Source of the DNA: Azadirachta indica
Taxonomy: Eukaryota > Streptophyta > Magnoliopsida > Sapindales > Meliaceae
DNA length: 64,000 bases
Assembly (NCBI GenBank): GCA_022749755.1
Contig: CM040453.1
Span: forward strand, 18,113,368 to 18,177,367
Reading direction: 5' to 3'
In this document: positions 50,150-62,530 of the stretch, piece after piece
Numbering within the stretch: position 1 is the first letter of the stretch
Layout: every line of letters starts with the position of its first letter
Position numbers and translations under genes: made by a program
Notes under the pieces: generated by a model
Told to the model about the DNA's origin: nothing
Databases searched by the model: none
What the model saw: only the letters and a program-made list of their open reading frames with translations

Positions 50150-50937
50150 TGATAATTTTAAAATTATTGAGATTAATCACAGCTCAATAGACTAAACGTT
50201 AATTGTCATTTTCCCTTATTCTAATAACATAAATACATAATTTAGCGACAATCAATATCCAATTGAGTGAAAATGGAATATAGCTTTGAGTGGATCCAAG
50301 CTTTAACGTGGAAAAGCGATATGCTTTACAACAACCATTTTATAGGAGAGTTGGGGAATCAAATAAATGAATAAAATATCGCACTAAAGAAACACGAGTG
50401 CATTCACATTTGCGTTATTATATAGAAGTTAATTGACAATCGGCACTGCATGTCAATGTTTATTTATTTATAATATTAAAGGTTTTCTTTCGTAAAAAGA
50501 TCTCATTTCTTTAATTAACTTCACACATAATTTGCTATCACAATCACATTCTGTCATTTTATTTAGGCATCATCATTTATCACAATCACATTCTTTTATT
50601 AAATTAATTAAAAGGTAATGTAATTAAAGAATTAATTGTTTGACCCTTTAGTCTATCGTCTTCTTTCTTCTTTAGCTATTCAACAACATCACTTGTTTAG
50701 TTCCAATCATAGCTATATTCCAAGAAGAAAGAAAAGGAAATAAACAATAATCTGAATTATTTTCGCCCATCAGATCAGGTGCATGCACTTGCTCTAAGCT
50801 TTTCAAAATTCTTCATTTTATTTTTATTGTCTTCTGTAATACGTATTACTTTGCTTCTCGTTTTATTTTATTTGGTTGTTTAAGCTAAAACCATATCTAC
50901 TTTTGTTCTTCATTTAATATTTTTTTCTTTTCAAAAT
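50150..50937 (+). promoter_or_regulatory. Orphan copy of the NLR upstream region (copy A)
   Basis: The sequence tracks the NLR gene's own upstream region through GTTCCAATCATAGCTATATT, CAGGTGCATGCACTTGCTCT and TTGCTTCTCGTTTTATTTTA. A W-box core TTGACC (WRKY target) sits at 50,640-50,645 as in the other copies. There is no downstream NLR gene: the coding part has been lost. Confidence 0.7.
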
Positions 50938-50999
50938 TATGATTTTCGCTTAACATCTCGTTAATTAAAATTGATCATACATAAATCATTTTTAAAACT

Positions 51000-52025
51000 T
51001 GTGACTAGGTAAGGAAATGAGTTAAAAACTAGAAACAAACACAGAAAAAATTATTACAAAAGTAAAAAAATTACCATAAAAATCTACTTAAAGTAACTCC
51101 ACCCTCAAATTTAAATCTAACATTATCCTCAATGTTCAAAACTAGAGATCATGCAATAAATAGATTAATTGAAGGTAGAAGTAGAATAAAATAGTACCAA
51201 TGCAAAGAGAAGGAAAAGGAAGAGATAGCACTTGATTTTGAAATCATCTTCTCCTTCTCGAATCCCTTGGGTTGTCTCCCAAACAGCACTAAGTTTAACA
51301 TCTTCATCTAGACCTTTCAACAAGAATTATTCAACACTAGCTAAAAAGATAAAGGTCTAAATGAAGATAAAGTCACTCAACCACCATATCTGCAAAATAA
51401 TTCAAAATTTTCAATCCTCGGTAGTGGTGCCAAAAATTTGTTCGCGATAATGCTAACATGTGCATTTTAACTGCAAGCCCATGTATCATGAAAAGTGATA
51501 ATTAAAGTGATAAGTAAGAGTTTCGAATCTATGAGGATTAAATTTTCGAATTAAAACTAGTTACTATGGTTATGGTGATTTAATTTTATTCAGGCAAACC
51601 AAATTTTCAATACGTGAAGAAAAATAATACAATTAAACAAAGAAAACATATGTGATGAGAGTTCTAAAGCCTTCACTTCACTCAATTCTATCCATATTTA
51701 TCCTATTTAGTCATTGTCAACACGTTCCAATTCAATTCACTAATTGTGGGTTACAAAGTGACCTCGTTATCTCTCCCGAGTGCAAAACAAAGTCTATGTA
51801 TAACTAACCATGTTGATATCCTATATGACTCAGTTAAATTATGCATTTGTTACGCTCTATCATGATTAACTACAAAGTACTTGATCACTTCTTTATCTCA
51901 CCATATCCTGAGTGTTAATTTGATTATCTAAGTGTTGATGTCCTCCCGATTTCACAACTGCTTAAATTGTGTTACCTTAAATCAATAAATGACTTAAACT
52001 TTTCCAAGCATCAAATCATTTATCA
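51000..52025 (-). mobile_element. Truncated Gypsy (Athila/Tat-like) LTR and leader remnant
   Basis: On the minus strand, CAAATTTTTGGCACCACTAC and CGAGGA (51,415-51,440) resemble the LTR/PBS junction of Athila/Tat elements, with the LTR to the right (51,441 to about 52,020: CGCGATAATGCTAACATG onwards). The left side (51,240-51,310) contains GGGTTGTCTCCCAAACAGC, a leader-type sequence seen in such elements. No coding domains remain. It separates NLR-upstream copies A and B. Confidence 0.5.
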
Positions 52026-53774
52026 ATAATCATCTAATTTATCATACAACAAATTAGAGACATTAAACACAAATGAATTGAAATTTACTAACATTAAAAA
52101 ATACTAAATATCCAAAATATGGTTAAGATAAACTATATCAAATCTATAGAACATGAAATTTAGCCTAATATACAAGAATCCCTAATACAAAGCAATCAGA
52201 AACTTATAAGTGCAAACATTAAATTAAGACAATAACAACATAAATTTTAAGACAAAATAAAGAGAGGAAGAGACAAAACTGGAGAAATCAATGCTTCAAA
52301 TTTGTAAATATTCAAGTATTCTCCTGAATTTCTTTAAGACGTGATGATTTTCCACCTCTCTTTCTCTTGAAATCTTTGCCTCCTTATATATTTCTCTTCC
52401 TTTTTCACACATTTTTTCCTCTTTGGTATCGTGACTAGTGTTAGAAAAACACAAAACCCACGCTATCATTCAAATTTCCCACATCCAAAATTGATCCAAG
52501 GGCGGAAAATGGCCCTTGGATGCACAATAGGTCACGAAGAGGCGCGAGGATGCGAGGGAATGGCGCAAGCATGCCCCAGGTTTTGTTTTGTAAAGGAACA
52601 ATTGTTTGTATGGCACAAGCTCATGTGTGGTAGGCACGACCGCGCCACCCTTGCTGTCCCGTGGTGTCTTTCGCCATTAACTAATGTTTTTTGGCTTGTT
52701 GCACACACCCTGCTTTGAATATGATATACATGTAATATATTGTTGGAAAGCTCTAGATGTCTAGTTTCCAAGCAATCAGGAAGAAGATGTGATTGTTCTA
52801 GTAACCCATACTCAGGATGATAGTTTCTGCTACTTTAGCCCAATTTGCACTAAAATTTCCCCAATTTTGCTTTTCTTGCTTCTTTACAAACAAACAAAAA
52901 GTTTCATTAAGCTTAGCATTCTTTTTCAAAACTTTTTAAGTTCAACAATAGTTAATTCATGAGTGAAATACTCAGTAATCATTTAAAAAACTTATGAAGA
53001 CTATAATTACAAGTACTTTTATTTTCATACTCAGAACACCTATAATTAATTATTTAAATTTATGCTTTTATAAAATTGAAAATATCTAAGAAGTTTTATT
53101 TTAATAAAAATGTTCCAAAGCTTCTTTGTATTAAGTTTTAAAAGAAATATATAATCGTCGCGCCCTCGTTGCTGCTCACAAGCTTGCTCCCATCGTCACC
53201 ACCTTAAGCCATCAACCTTGCAAACTTACTTGTCCACATTTTTCCGATTGATTGAATTAAGTTCCAAGGTCTTGTACCACGGTACCTTGTTTAGGCTAAG
53301 TTAGAAAGGATTCATGTAATTTTTCCTAGTTTATGCAAGTTTGGCAATTATTGGTTTATTGCTTTTGGCAAAGATGGTTACATATTTGGCAGCTGGTGTT
53401 GTTTTTAGCATACTAGATTATGTCTATTGTTGGCTTGTTGGAAGAATTTTGTTTTACTAATGTGGCTAGGTTCTGTCTGCAGGCTTGCTAGATTATGCAA
53501 GTTTGGAATGCTGAAATTGAGTATTATCCTTTGTAAAATTTGATTTACTTGTTTGTCAAGTCCTACATACTGAGATTATGTTGCAATTTTTTCTTTCCAT
53601 CTATGTAAACATGATTTCTCAGGCTTGGCCTTTCTTTTCATTTGTCTTATTATTTTCTATTTAATTTGTTCTCTTTGAGAATTTGCATGGAGTTCTCTTA
53701 AAGAAATAGGAAAATGAGGTTATTTTAGATCTTTTATTTTTTTAGTTGGCCAACAAACAGTCAAATTGGAAAAA

Positions 53775-56177
53775 GGATATTTTCAGATACCTCCCCTAAG
53801 GTATTGAAAATTATCAGTTTATGCCAACTTTTGGAGAAAGACTCAATTACCTCCCTTGAACCATTCATTTCTGTTAGTTGACTGTTACCAATAAGGTTAA
53901 AATCGTAAAATACACGTTGATCGAAGAAATAACATCTTGTGGAGAGAGACTTGTCTTCTTTCCCTGCTACATGCTTTGAACCTGAAAATATTGAAGCTAA
54001 AAATAGCTTTAATTTTTGAGCCTGAGACAACAATAGCTTCTATGATTTCACTCTCAATCTTAGCCTATACTAGGCGATCCTTGGAAAATGAGTGTTGCGA
54101 TCGATGGAGAGAAGCAAAAATTTGTGCCAATTTACCGGGTTGCTCATACATATGAGGTGAGAAAAAACCCATTTCAATCAATTTGTTTGTGCTAGGGCAT
54201 TTCAAAGACGGAAAATAGAGAAACAAGATCCAATCTTAGCATTCGAACAAGGATTCAAAGATAAGTGTGAGGTATGTCTGTAGATCTGGAGATTGTATGT
54301 TGCATGTGTGTGAAATAACAAGCTATTAAGTTTTAAAATTTGTGAATTTTGTTATTTTGGCTACATTCTTGTATTATATGGCTCGATATTGGGTTTAGTT
54401 TGTAAGTGTGTCCCAATTCTATATGGTTATAGGTATGGGTTTCATTCTGTGGCCTTCATTAAAAAGTAGTTAAAATTGAGTTTACTATTATTTTGTGGTT
54501 TCTATTACATATGGGTATGAGTTTATTGTCAATTTAACTGTAAGTTATTGTATTATAATAATCTTTGAAACTTTGTTATCAAGTATCCATTTTTAGTTTT
54601 TTGTGTTTGATATCGTGAATTTTGTTGCTTGTGATGTTAAATAATGAGTTACTAGTTTATTTGTTGTGAGTTTAAAACTTTGCTGGGATGTGGTGAATTT
54701 ACATGCTTAGTGCTTGTTGTAATATTATTTCATTCAAGCATTTGTTAGCAAACATGTCGTAAACCTTATTGGTTTTGCTTGCTGTAAATATTCAAACGAA
54801 GCTACCCAGTGCGATGTAGATTATGCAGTAAATAGAGATACAATAAGAGAACCTGTTCAAAGACCAAAGGAATAAATGAAACGCGAAAAGTAGTTCAAGT
54901 CACGTTATGTGATTTGAACTTTGCTTGTATTGTAAACCAATTGTTTATAGTGTTAGATGTGCATTGCAATATTTGCTTTTGATGTAAGCCAATTTTCTCT
55001 TATTAATGTAGCTCACATTGCAATCTTTTGTCATGATAGTTTGCAAGTGTTGATGATAATGCTGCTGTAAGTTTTAGCTCACACATCAAAGCTCTAAAAA
55101 CCACTCAGGGATCCAACCAAATGTCATAGGATCAAGTATTGGCACTTTACCTGTATGTCATTATGCTTGATAGCTAACTTGGCAAATAAAGGGTAGTTAT
55201 TGACTTTAAATAATTTTTTGGACAATGCAAAGCTTTTTATTCCGCCTTGATACTAAAAGCAACATGTAGATATGTGTGTTCCAGAACAATTGCCTTTTGA
55301 CCAAGCTACAATAACTTTGGAGCCAGCCATGTGTATAAATTCTTAAAGTTTTTTGGTTAAGATGATACCACATCTGTTACTTGCTGTGAATAAATGTTTA
55401 TCATCTTCTAAACACTATAACTTTATGTAGGCTTGATTTACCACAAAGATTTTGTGATTTTGTTGGCTAGTGAAACTATTTGTATATGCAATGGTGTTGT
55501 TAATGTTGTTGATGATTCATAGATTAGAATACATTTGAAACATCATTAGTTATAATTATGTTCATTACAACTTGATGGATTGACAGGTCATATATTGTAT
55601 GAGCACAGTTTCTAATTTTTTTGTGTAATGAGGTAACTCTTTTGTTCAAAATGAATTGTCTATATTTCATTGGCTGGTGAAACTATTTGCATATGTATTG
55701 TTGTTAATTTTGCTGATGGTTCATAGATTAGAATATATTTGAAACATAATTGGTTATAATTAAGTTCAATAATAGCAAGCTTGATGGATTGACAAGTTAT
55801 GTGTTGCATGAGCATAGTTTGTTTATTTCTCCTTTGTCATAGAATTTTTCCCAGATTTGTTGTCATTATGCAAAAAATGTTATTGCATTTTCTTATTTCT
55901 TGCCTTAATTGATATAAGTACACTTACTATTTAGAAAATTGATAACTGATAGCTAACTACAGAAAAACATATGAAAAAAAATTACAGAAAGAATAGAATA
56001 AGCATTAATCTATCAGTCTTTGTTTTATTTCTACAGTCTAAACATGAGGGCTTATTAGTAATTGTAATGGTTAATTGACAGAGATGGATGGTTAAGGGGA
56101 GGTAAGTGATCCTTGTTCCAAAAGTTGTCACACACTGATAATTTCCAATACTTTTGAGAGGTACCTGAAAATACCTC
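53775..56177. mobile_element. Non-autonomous MULE-like element 1 with long terminal inverted repeats
   Basis: About 2.4 kb. The left end GGATATTTTCAGATACCTCC and the right end (read inverted) GAGGTATTTTCAGGTACCTC continue as imperfect inverted repeats for about 120 bases, including TTATCAG, CAACTTTTGGA, TTACCTCCC, AACCAT(T/C)CAT and a GTTAGTTGACTGTTA / GTCAATTAACCATTA core. The flanks carry AATTGGAAAAA on both sides (53,764-53,774 and 56,178-56,188), a direct repeat of 9-11 bases as expected for Mutator-like transposition. Copy A has the empty site at 49,411-49,430 (TCAAATTGGAAGAATTATTG). The interior has only short ORFs and no transposase, so it is non-autonomous. The segment near 54,150-54,260 may derive from a host or parental 5' region; not recognised. 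Confidence 0.82.
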
Positions 56178-56341
56178 AATTGGAAAAATTACTATATAGA
56201 AGAGGTTTGTGTTAATTATAACAAATATTCCATCTATTTGTGGTTTCTATAAATGTTAAAGAAGATATGTGAAAATAGTCCTTTCATAAAATATAATATA
56301 TTTATCTAAAATATATTAATAAAACTGGTAATAATATTATT

Positions 56342-57539
56342 GGAATATTATCACATGCCTCTCCTGAAGTTTGGACTTGCATCACTTGAAGAGAAAAAAT
56401 GAAGTTTGTATCACATACCTTCCCTATGGTGTTAATCAACCGTTAGTTGACCGTCACATTTAGGGACAAAAATGTAAAAACAATAAGATTTTAACATTTG
56501 TTTTATTGTCTAAACTCCAACAAAACAAAGAAAACCCTGTAACTCGTTCAAGAACCTCAAGTCCATAAACAAATCTTTTTCGTTGAGTTATACGCAAAAT
56601 CCTCGAAGAAGAGATCGGATGGACATATAGTCTTCAAACATTGATCGGATGACATAGAGACTTATAAAATATACGAAAATGCATTTTTCAGTCCTTAAGA
56701 TTAAGATATGGGTGTTGAAGCTATAATGAAGTTTTATTATAAAGAGTTTTAGAGTCAGTTGGTTTAGGTACGGTACGGGGTTGGGTTGGGGCTAGGCTTA
56801 GAAACTCTGGGTGCCTAGAAGCAGATAAGGGTGTTAGCAAGCCGGACGCAGTGAAAATGGAGGTTTTTCTAGAGAAGGTAGAGGTATGGTTAAGGGTGGG
56901 ATCTTTTATGTGGAGCTGTTAGATATCTTTGAAGGATGAGTAGTTTAATGGGAATGACATGTTGTGAATTTTAATCGATAATTAAGCCCACAACTACCAC
57001 ATTGATTTCGTGACTTGAGTGTGTAAAGAATTGCTGAGAAAATTGTAAAGATGGAAACTTTGGAATTGAAATCTAGACAAGGAGAGGGTAAAAGAAAAAA
57101 AAAAGAGAAGAGGATTTGATGGGGGTTTGCTTTTCAGTGATTGGAGGAGGAAGGAGTTGCAAAAACAGTGCGTTTTGGCATGGCGTGAGAAAGACATAGA
57201 TGGATTAAAATGGTATGGGGATGTGGGTAAGGTTGTTTAAAGTATTTGGAAGATATAGTTTGTTTTTGCTTTTATTTTTATTTTTTCTCACTTTATGTTT
57301 TTTCACTTCAATTGATACGGAAGTTTAGGTTTCTAATGCTTCTATGCTTTTGTATAATCACTTCATCTTCATGCCAGATAATACATCAATGCAAATGCTA
57401 TTCAAAGAGTGTAATAGAGGGTATTTGAGTAAATTAACCATTTTTTGTTAATTGACTAACATTGTAGAGGAGGTATGTCATACAATCTTTATTCTTTCTC
57501 TTTTAAGTGATACAAACTCAAACCACGTGATAATATTCC
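56342..57539. mobile_element. Non-autonomous MULE-like element 2
   Basis: 1,198 bases with perfect 13-base ends GGAATATTATCAC / GTGATAATATTCC, then a longer imperfect inverted similarity (GTATCAC, ACATACCT(T/C)C(C/T), GTTAGT). The flanks are TAATATTATT (left) and TAATACTATT (right), a 9-10 bp target duplication with one mismatch. The empty site is visible in copy A at 49,563-49,584 and in copy C near 61,020-61,040. No transposase; the two interior ORFs of 60-67 codons are chance frames. It shares subterminal motifs with element 1 and so is probably mobilised by the same kind of transposase. Confidence 0.82.
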
Positions 57540-58129
57540 TAATACTATTTTATAACACTTTAATAATGTAATACCTATTCATATGTAATAAATTTATTTA
57601 TTTTATAACAAATTTATTTTTGTTATTTTCTTTATATTTTATCTACATATAAAATATATTTTATTTAAAGTATAATATAATCATAAATATTAAATTAAAT
57701 ATGTCAGAAAATAAATAAATTTTGTATTTAGTAATGAACTAATATTTATTTATACGTTATTGTATTTAATTTTCAATGCATAATTAATATTAAATTATAA
57801 ATATATTGTAAAATAGATAAATTTATATTTTAGTTATTACATATTTATAAATATTTTATTCTCAATAAATACTTGCTATTATGATTATATTTAATATAAA
57901 AATAATTTTTAATTAATATCATTAAATAAAAATACTTGAATTTAATAATTTTAAAAATAATTATTATATTTTTATTTAATGATATTAATTAAAAATTATT
58001 TTTTGATAAATATCTATTTCTATTTCAGTTATTTTTTTTTTTTTATAAATATTTTATTCTCAATAAATACTTATTATTATTATATTTAAGATTTGAAAAA
58101 ATTTAATTAATTATTATCAAATAAAGATA

Positions 58130-58957
58130 TAATAATTATTTTTTAATAAATAGAAATCTTAAGTAATAACTTAAAATCATTGAGATTAATTGTAGCTGGA
58201 TAGACTAAACTTAACTTTCATTTTCCCTTATTCTAATAAGTTAAATACATAATTTAACGATAATCGATATCCTATTGGGTGAAAATGGAATATAGCTTTG
58301 AGTGGGTCCAAACTTTAACGTGGAAAGCCAATATGTTTTTAGAACAATCATTTAATAGGAGAATTGGTGAATTCAAAAAACAAAAGGAATCAAAATAAAT
58401 TAACAAAATATCACAGTAAAGAAAAAAGAGTGCATTTACATTTGCTTTATTATATAAAAGTTAATTGATAATCAGTACTGTATGTTAATGTTTATTTATT
58501 TATAATTAATAGTTTTCTTTAATGTATTAATGAATGAATTATTCTAATATATATACATTATTTTTCGTAAAAAAATCTCGTTTCTTTAATTAACTTCACA
58601 CGTAATTTGCTCCAAATTCGAAATATAATTGAAAAATCTATTTATTTTAAACAAAAGTAAAAAAAAAAAAGAAAAAAGATGTCACGAAGCTTCATTGAAT
58701 AATTTCTGTCATTTTATTTAGGCACCATTGTTTATCACAATCACATTCTTTTATTAAATTAATTAAAAGTAAGATAATTATTAAAAGCATCATCATTTAT
58801 CACAATCACATTCTTTTATTAAATTAATTAAAAAGTAATGTAATTAAAGAATTAATTGTTTGACCCTTTAGTCTATCGTCTTCTTCTTTAGCTATTCATT
58901 TAACAACTAACACTTGTTTAGTTCCAATCATAGCTATATTCCAAGAAGAAAGAAAAT
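58130..58957 (+). promoter_or_regulatory. Orphan copy of the NLR upstream region (copy B)
   Basis: Matches the NLR leader up to AAGAAGAAAGAAAA, with the W-box core TTGACC at 58,860-58,865. Like copy C, it carries two tandem units of about 68 bases containing TTATCACAATCACATTCTT, where copy A has only one. It is fused directly to an antisense symporter fragment. Confidence 0.7.
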
Positions 58958-58990
58958 GGAATGGTATGGCCTCCGGGAAATACAGACCTG

Positions 58991-59415
58991 TTATAAGCAT
59001 TTGGCCTCGATTTCCTCGAGTGTAAGCCCCTTTGTTTCTGGAACAATGAAGAAGATGAAAAGCGGAGACAACACCGCTATCACTCCAAACCCGTAAAATA
59101 GAATTCCGGCACCCAGCAACTCCTGCATCATTGAGTCGAAAGTGTTACTAAATCTTCATGCAACCGATGGAATTCATAAGAGAAACAAACAGTAAATAGC
59201 ATATTCTGTACTGTGGTATGTCATTGTTGATGATAACATGTACATATTACTGGGATATAAGTTGAGAAAGCATATTACCTTCAGTGGGGAAAATGCAAAG
59301 GTGACAAATGCATTTGCTCCAAAGTTGACTAGAACTGCTACACTTACTCCGCGCCCCCTAGACGAAGGGGAAACGTCTCTGAGATCATCAGCCAACCAAT
59401 AGGCCCGAAGGATAA
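58991..59415 (-). pseudogene. 3' end of a D-xylose-proton symporter-like gene, frameshifted fragment
   Basis: The last two exons are recognisable on the minus strand. Exon 59,279-59,415 (acceptor GTAG, donor GTAATA) reads LSFGPIGWLMISETFPLRL, then after a one-base deletion in CTAGGGGGCGCGG continues in another frame as RGRGVSVAVLVNFGANAFVT and FAFSPLK. It is 137 bases where 138 are expected. The final exon 58,991-59,122 is intact: ELLGAGILFYGFGVIAVLSP then LFIFFIVPETKGLTLEEIEA, KCL, stop. This includes the PETKG motif that ends the last helix of sugar porters. No upstream exons were found to 60.6 kb. The family is the same as the gene at the left edge (745-1,458), whose 3' part lies outside the window. 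It begins about 34 bases from the NLR-upstream copy B. Confidence 0.85.
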
Positions 59416-60610
59416 CTACGAAACTAATTTCATGAGCCACTCAAACTGAAACAGGTATATGAAATAAAATCTCTAATGTGAGAAGAAATGTGGAAGAGTT
59501 TAGAGTTATTTTACATAAAAATTATCTTATATGACAAAAAATTTTGTTTCTCCGCCATATATGCAACAAATACTGGAACACGATGGACATTCTTCTCATT
59601 CAATTTTCAAATGAATCACAAAAGGGGCATTCTCTTTTTTGCCTTTTCTTTTTATATGGTGGCTTTTGTACATGATCGACCTGGAAGTAATGTGAAATAA
59701 TAAAGAGTAGATTGTTAATCACGAGAAAACTATCTTTTTTGTTATTATTTTTACTTTAACTTAGGAACTAAAATCATTATATCTTAATAAGTTGACAGAA
59801 ATTAAGATAAAGGTTATTTTTTCAAAACTTAGCCTCTAACATACCCTATAAATTTTGGGAGGTATTTGCTTTTTTACCAAAAGATAGGAGTATATCACAT
59901 TATCTATAGTAATTATTTTTTATGAAGTTAAAGAAATAAATTTTTACTCTTATTTAAATATAAATTATAAAACAAAATTCAATTTGTATAAATTATAGAA
60001 AAAAATTTATGTTCGTAATATTAAACTAACAATAATTTTGGTAATATTATAAAAATTTGTGCAATTAAAATAATAATGGTAGCAAATTTTATAAATGGAT
60101 TTGTGTTTACATATAGACAATGAAAAAGTATTTTATATGACAATATTATATTTAAAGAGTATATACATACATACATACATATATATGTATATATATATGT
60201 AATTCATTTGTTTAATTAAAATTCATATGTTTAGCTCTGTGGCAAAACATTTGGCAATCTAATTATAGGTAAGGGTATAAATGTCAATTAGATTTCATTT
60301 TTTTGGTCAAAATTTTCAAACTTGAATCCAAATATAGATGTAGGCTCAATTATTTAATCAAGTAAAATAGTAAAATTATAATATTTTTTAAAATTAACCT
60401 CCGTAAAGAGGTTAAATAGTAACATAAATAGTTGTAAAATATAGTGAGAATTTCCTGTAACCATATTACATAAGTGAATTTCTCTATTTATTTGCTTTGA
60501 TTTGATAGTATTCTATACGTACATGATCTATCATTAACCATTTTTTATTTGCACATGCATATAAATATAGACATGATTATCATGTCAATAATGAAGTTGC
60601 TTTTTTCTTT
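59416..60610. other. AT-rich spacer beyond the symporter fragment
   Basis: No further symporter exon or other gene was recognised. A short ATAC/TATA run lies at about 60,164-60,200. The chance ORF at 59,488-59,700 (+) shows no family signal. Confidence 0.4.
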
Positions 60611-60790
60611 TTAATATATATTTTTTAATGTTAATGGGGAATACTTTACAAAAAGTCGTGCGCTATCAAATAATTTTAATTTTACAAAAACGAAGCATGG
60701 ATCAGTGGATTACAACATGAAAGTGAGTGAAAGTATGGCCTTTCTTAATTAGTGCTTAATTCTTAAAACATGGATTACCAATACATTATT
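60610..60790 (+). repeat. Third fragment of the segmental duplication
   Basis: TTAATGTTAATGGGGAATAC, CAAAAAGTCGTGCGCTATCA and, further on, CTTAATTCTTAAAACATGGA match 24,990-25,160 and 46,135-46,310 (the LINE-bearing duplication), with more divergence and small deletions. Confidence 0.6.
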
Positions 60791-60979
60791 ATAAAAAAAG
60801 AAAAAGACTTATAAATCCTTCATTTCATTAAATAAAATGTTTAATACACTATTAAATTAATTAATTTTAATAATTTTAAAAATATTTAATAAAATTTTTA
60901 TTTATTATCAAATAAAAATTATATCCTTATTAATAATAATTATTTAATAGAAATAACTATTAAAAACTTTTAAACTTTC

Positions 60980-62530
60980 ATAAAATACAATATATTTGTC
61001 TAAAATATATTAATAAGATAAATAATAATATTATTTTATAATACATTAATAATATAATATCTATTAATACGTAATATTTATTTATATTATAATATATTTA
61101 CTGTTGTTATTTTCCTTATATTTTATCTATGTATAAATATATTTTATTTAAATTATAATATAATCATAAATATTATATTAATTATGCTAGAAAATAAACA
61201 ATCTATAAATTTTTGTTTTTAGTAATAAACTAATATCTATCTTATACTTTATTGTATTTAATTTTTAATATATAATTTATATTGAATTATAAATATATTG
61301 AAAAACAGATAAATTTATACTTTAGTTATTACATATTCATAAATATTTTATTGTCAATTTTAAAAATAATTTTCTTAGTTAATTATCATTAAACAGAGGT
61401 ATATTGATTATCTTTTAATCAATAGAAATCTTAATAAATAATTTTAAAATTATTAATATTAATTAGTTTAATAAAACATGTCATTTTCCCTTATTCTAAT
61501 AATATAAATACATAATTTAGAGATAATCAATATCCTTTTAAGTGGAAATGGAATACAACCTTGAGTGCGTCCAAGCTTTAACATGGTCTCAAGCTTTAAC
61601 ATGGAAGACGGAGATTCTTTAGAAGAACCGTTCATTTGGCAATGGCAATAGGAGTGATGGAGAATCCCAAAAAAAAAGGAATCAAAATAAATTAATCAAA
61701 TGTCACACTAAAGAAAATAGAGTGCATTCACATTTGTTTTATTATATAAAAGTTAATTGATAATGGGTATTGCATGTTATTGTTTATTTATTTATAATTG
61801 ATTGTTATCTCTAATGATCAATATATATATATATATATATTAGAATAATATATCTATTAATAAATTATTTTTCGAAGAAGTTCTCATTTTTTTAATTAAC
61901 TTCACACATAATTTGGTCCAAATTCGAAAACACTTATGAAGACTATAACTAAAAGTATTTTTATTTCCATACCCACAACACCTATATATAATTAATTATT
62001 TAAATTTAAGCGGGGATAAAATTGAAAAATCTAAGAATTTTAAGCAAAAAATAAAAAAAGATGTCATGAAGCTTCATTCAATAATTTCTGTTATTTTAGT
62101 TAGGCATCATTCTTTATCACAATCACATTCTTCGATTAAATTAATTAAAAGTAAGGTAATTATTAAAGGCATCATCAGTTATCACGATCACATTCTTTCA
62201 TTAAATTAATTAAAAAGTAATGTAATTAAAGAATTAATTGTTTGACCCCTTATCGTCTTCTTCTTTAGCTATTCAACAGCAACACCTGTTTAGTTCCAAT
62301 CATAGCTATATTGCAAGAAGAAAGAAAAGGGAAATAAACAATAATCTGAATCATTTTCGGCCATCTGATCAGGTGCATGCACTTGCTCTAAGCTTTTCGA
62401 AATTCTTCATTTTATTGTTATTGTCTTCTGTAATACATGTTGCTTTGCTTCTCGTTTTATTTTATTTGGTTGCTTAAGCTAAAATCATATCTACTTTTGT
62501 TCTTCATTTAATTTTTTTTTCTTTTCGAAA
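60980..62530 (+). repeat. NLR-upstream duplication, copy C (the one still attached to the gene)
   Basis: Matches copy A (49,510-50,937) and copy B (56,280-58,957 without element 2). It lacks both MULE-like insertions. It ends near 62,530 in TTTTCTTTTCGAAATT, after which the sequence is unique and leads to the NLR start codon. Confidence 0.75.

Larger units (their letters stand above)
47663..50937 (+). repeat. NLR-upstream duplication, copy A
   Basis: It matches 52,031-58,957 once the two MULE insertions are removed (3.3 kb against 3.3 kb). The distal 0.8 kb also matches the leader of the NLR gene at 61,400-62,530. It includes a TA run at 49,238-49,264 that is absent from copy B. The match to the NLR leader stops near 50,937 in CTTTTCAAAATTATG; no NLR coding sequence follows. 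Confidence 0.8.
52031..58957 (+). repeat. NLR-upstream duplication, copy B, with two nested MULE-like elements
   Basis: It starts at CATCTAATTTATCATAC (counterpart 47,663) and ends at CAAGAAGAAAGAAAATGG, where the match to copy A and to the NLR leader breaks and the 3' untranslated part of a sugar-symporter gene begins. Insertions at 53,775-56,177 and 56,342-57,539 are absent from copy A. Confidence 0.8.

Noticed and set aside
54000..56160. Possible host-gene fragment inside MULE-like element 1
   Set aside because: I looked for a captured coding segment (as in Pack-MULEs), but no reading frame of recognisable origin could be found; only short chance ORFs.
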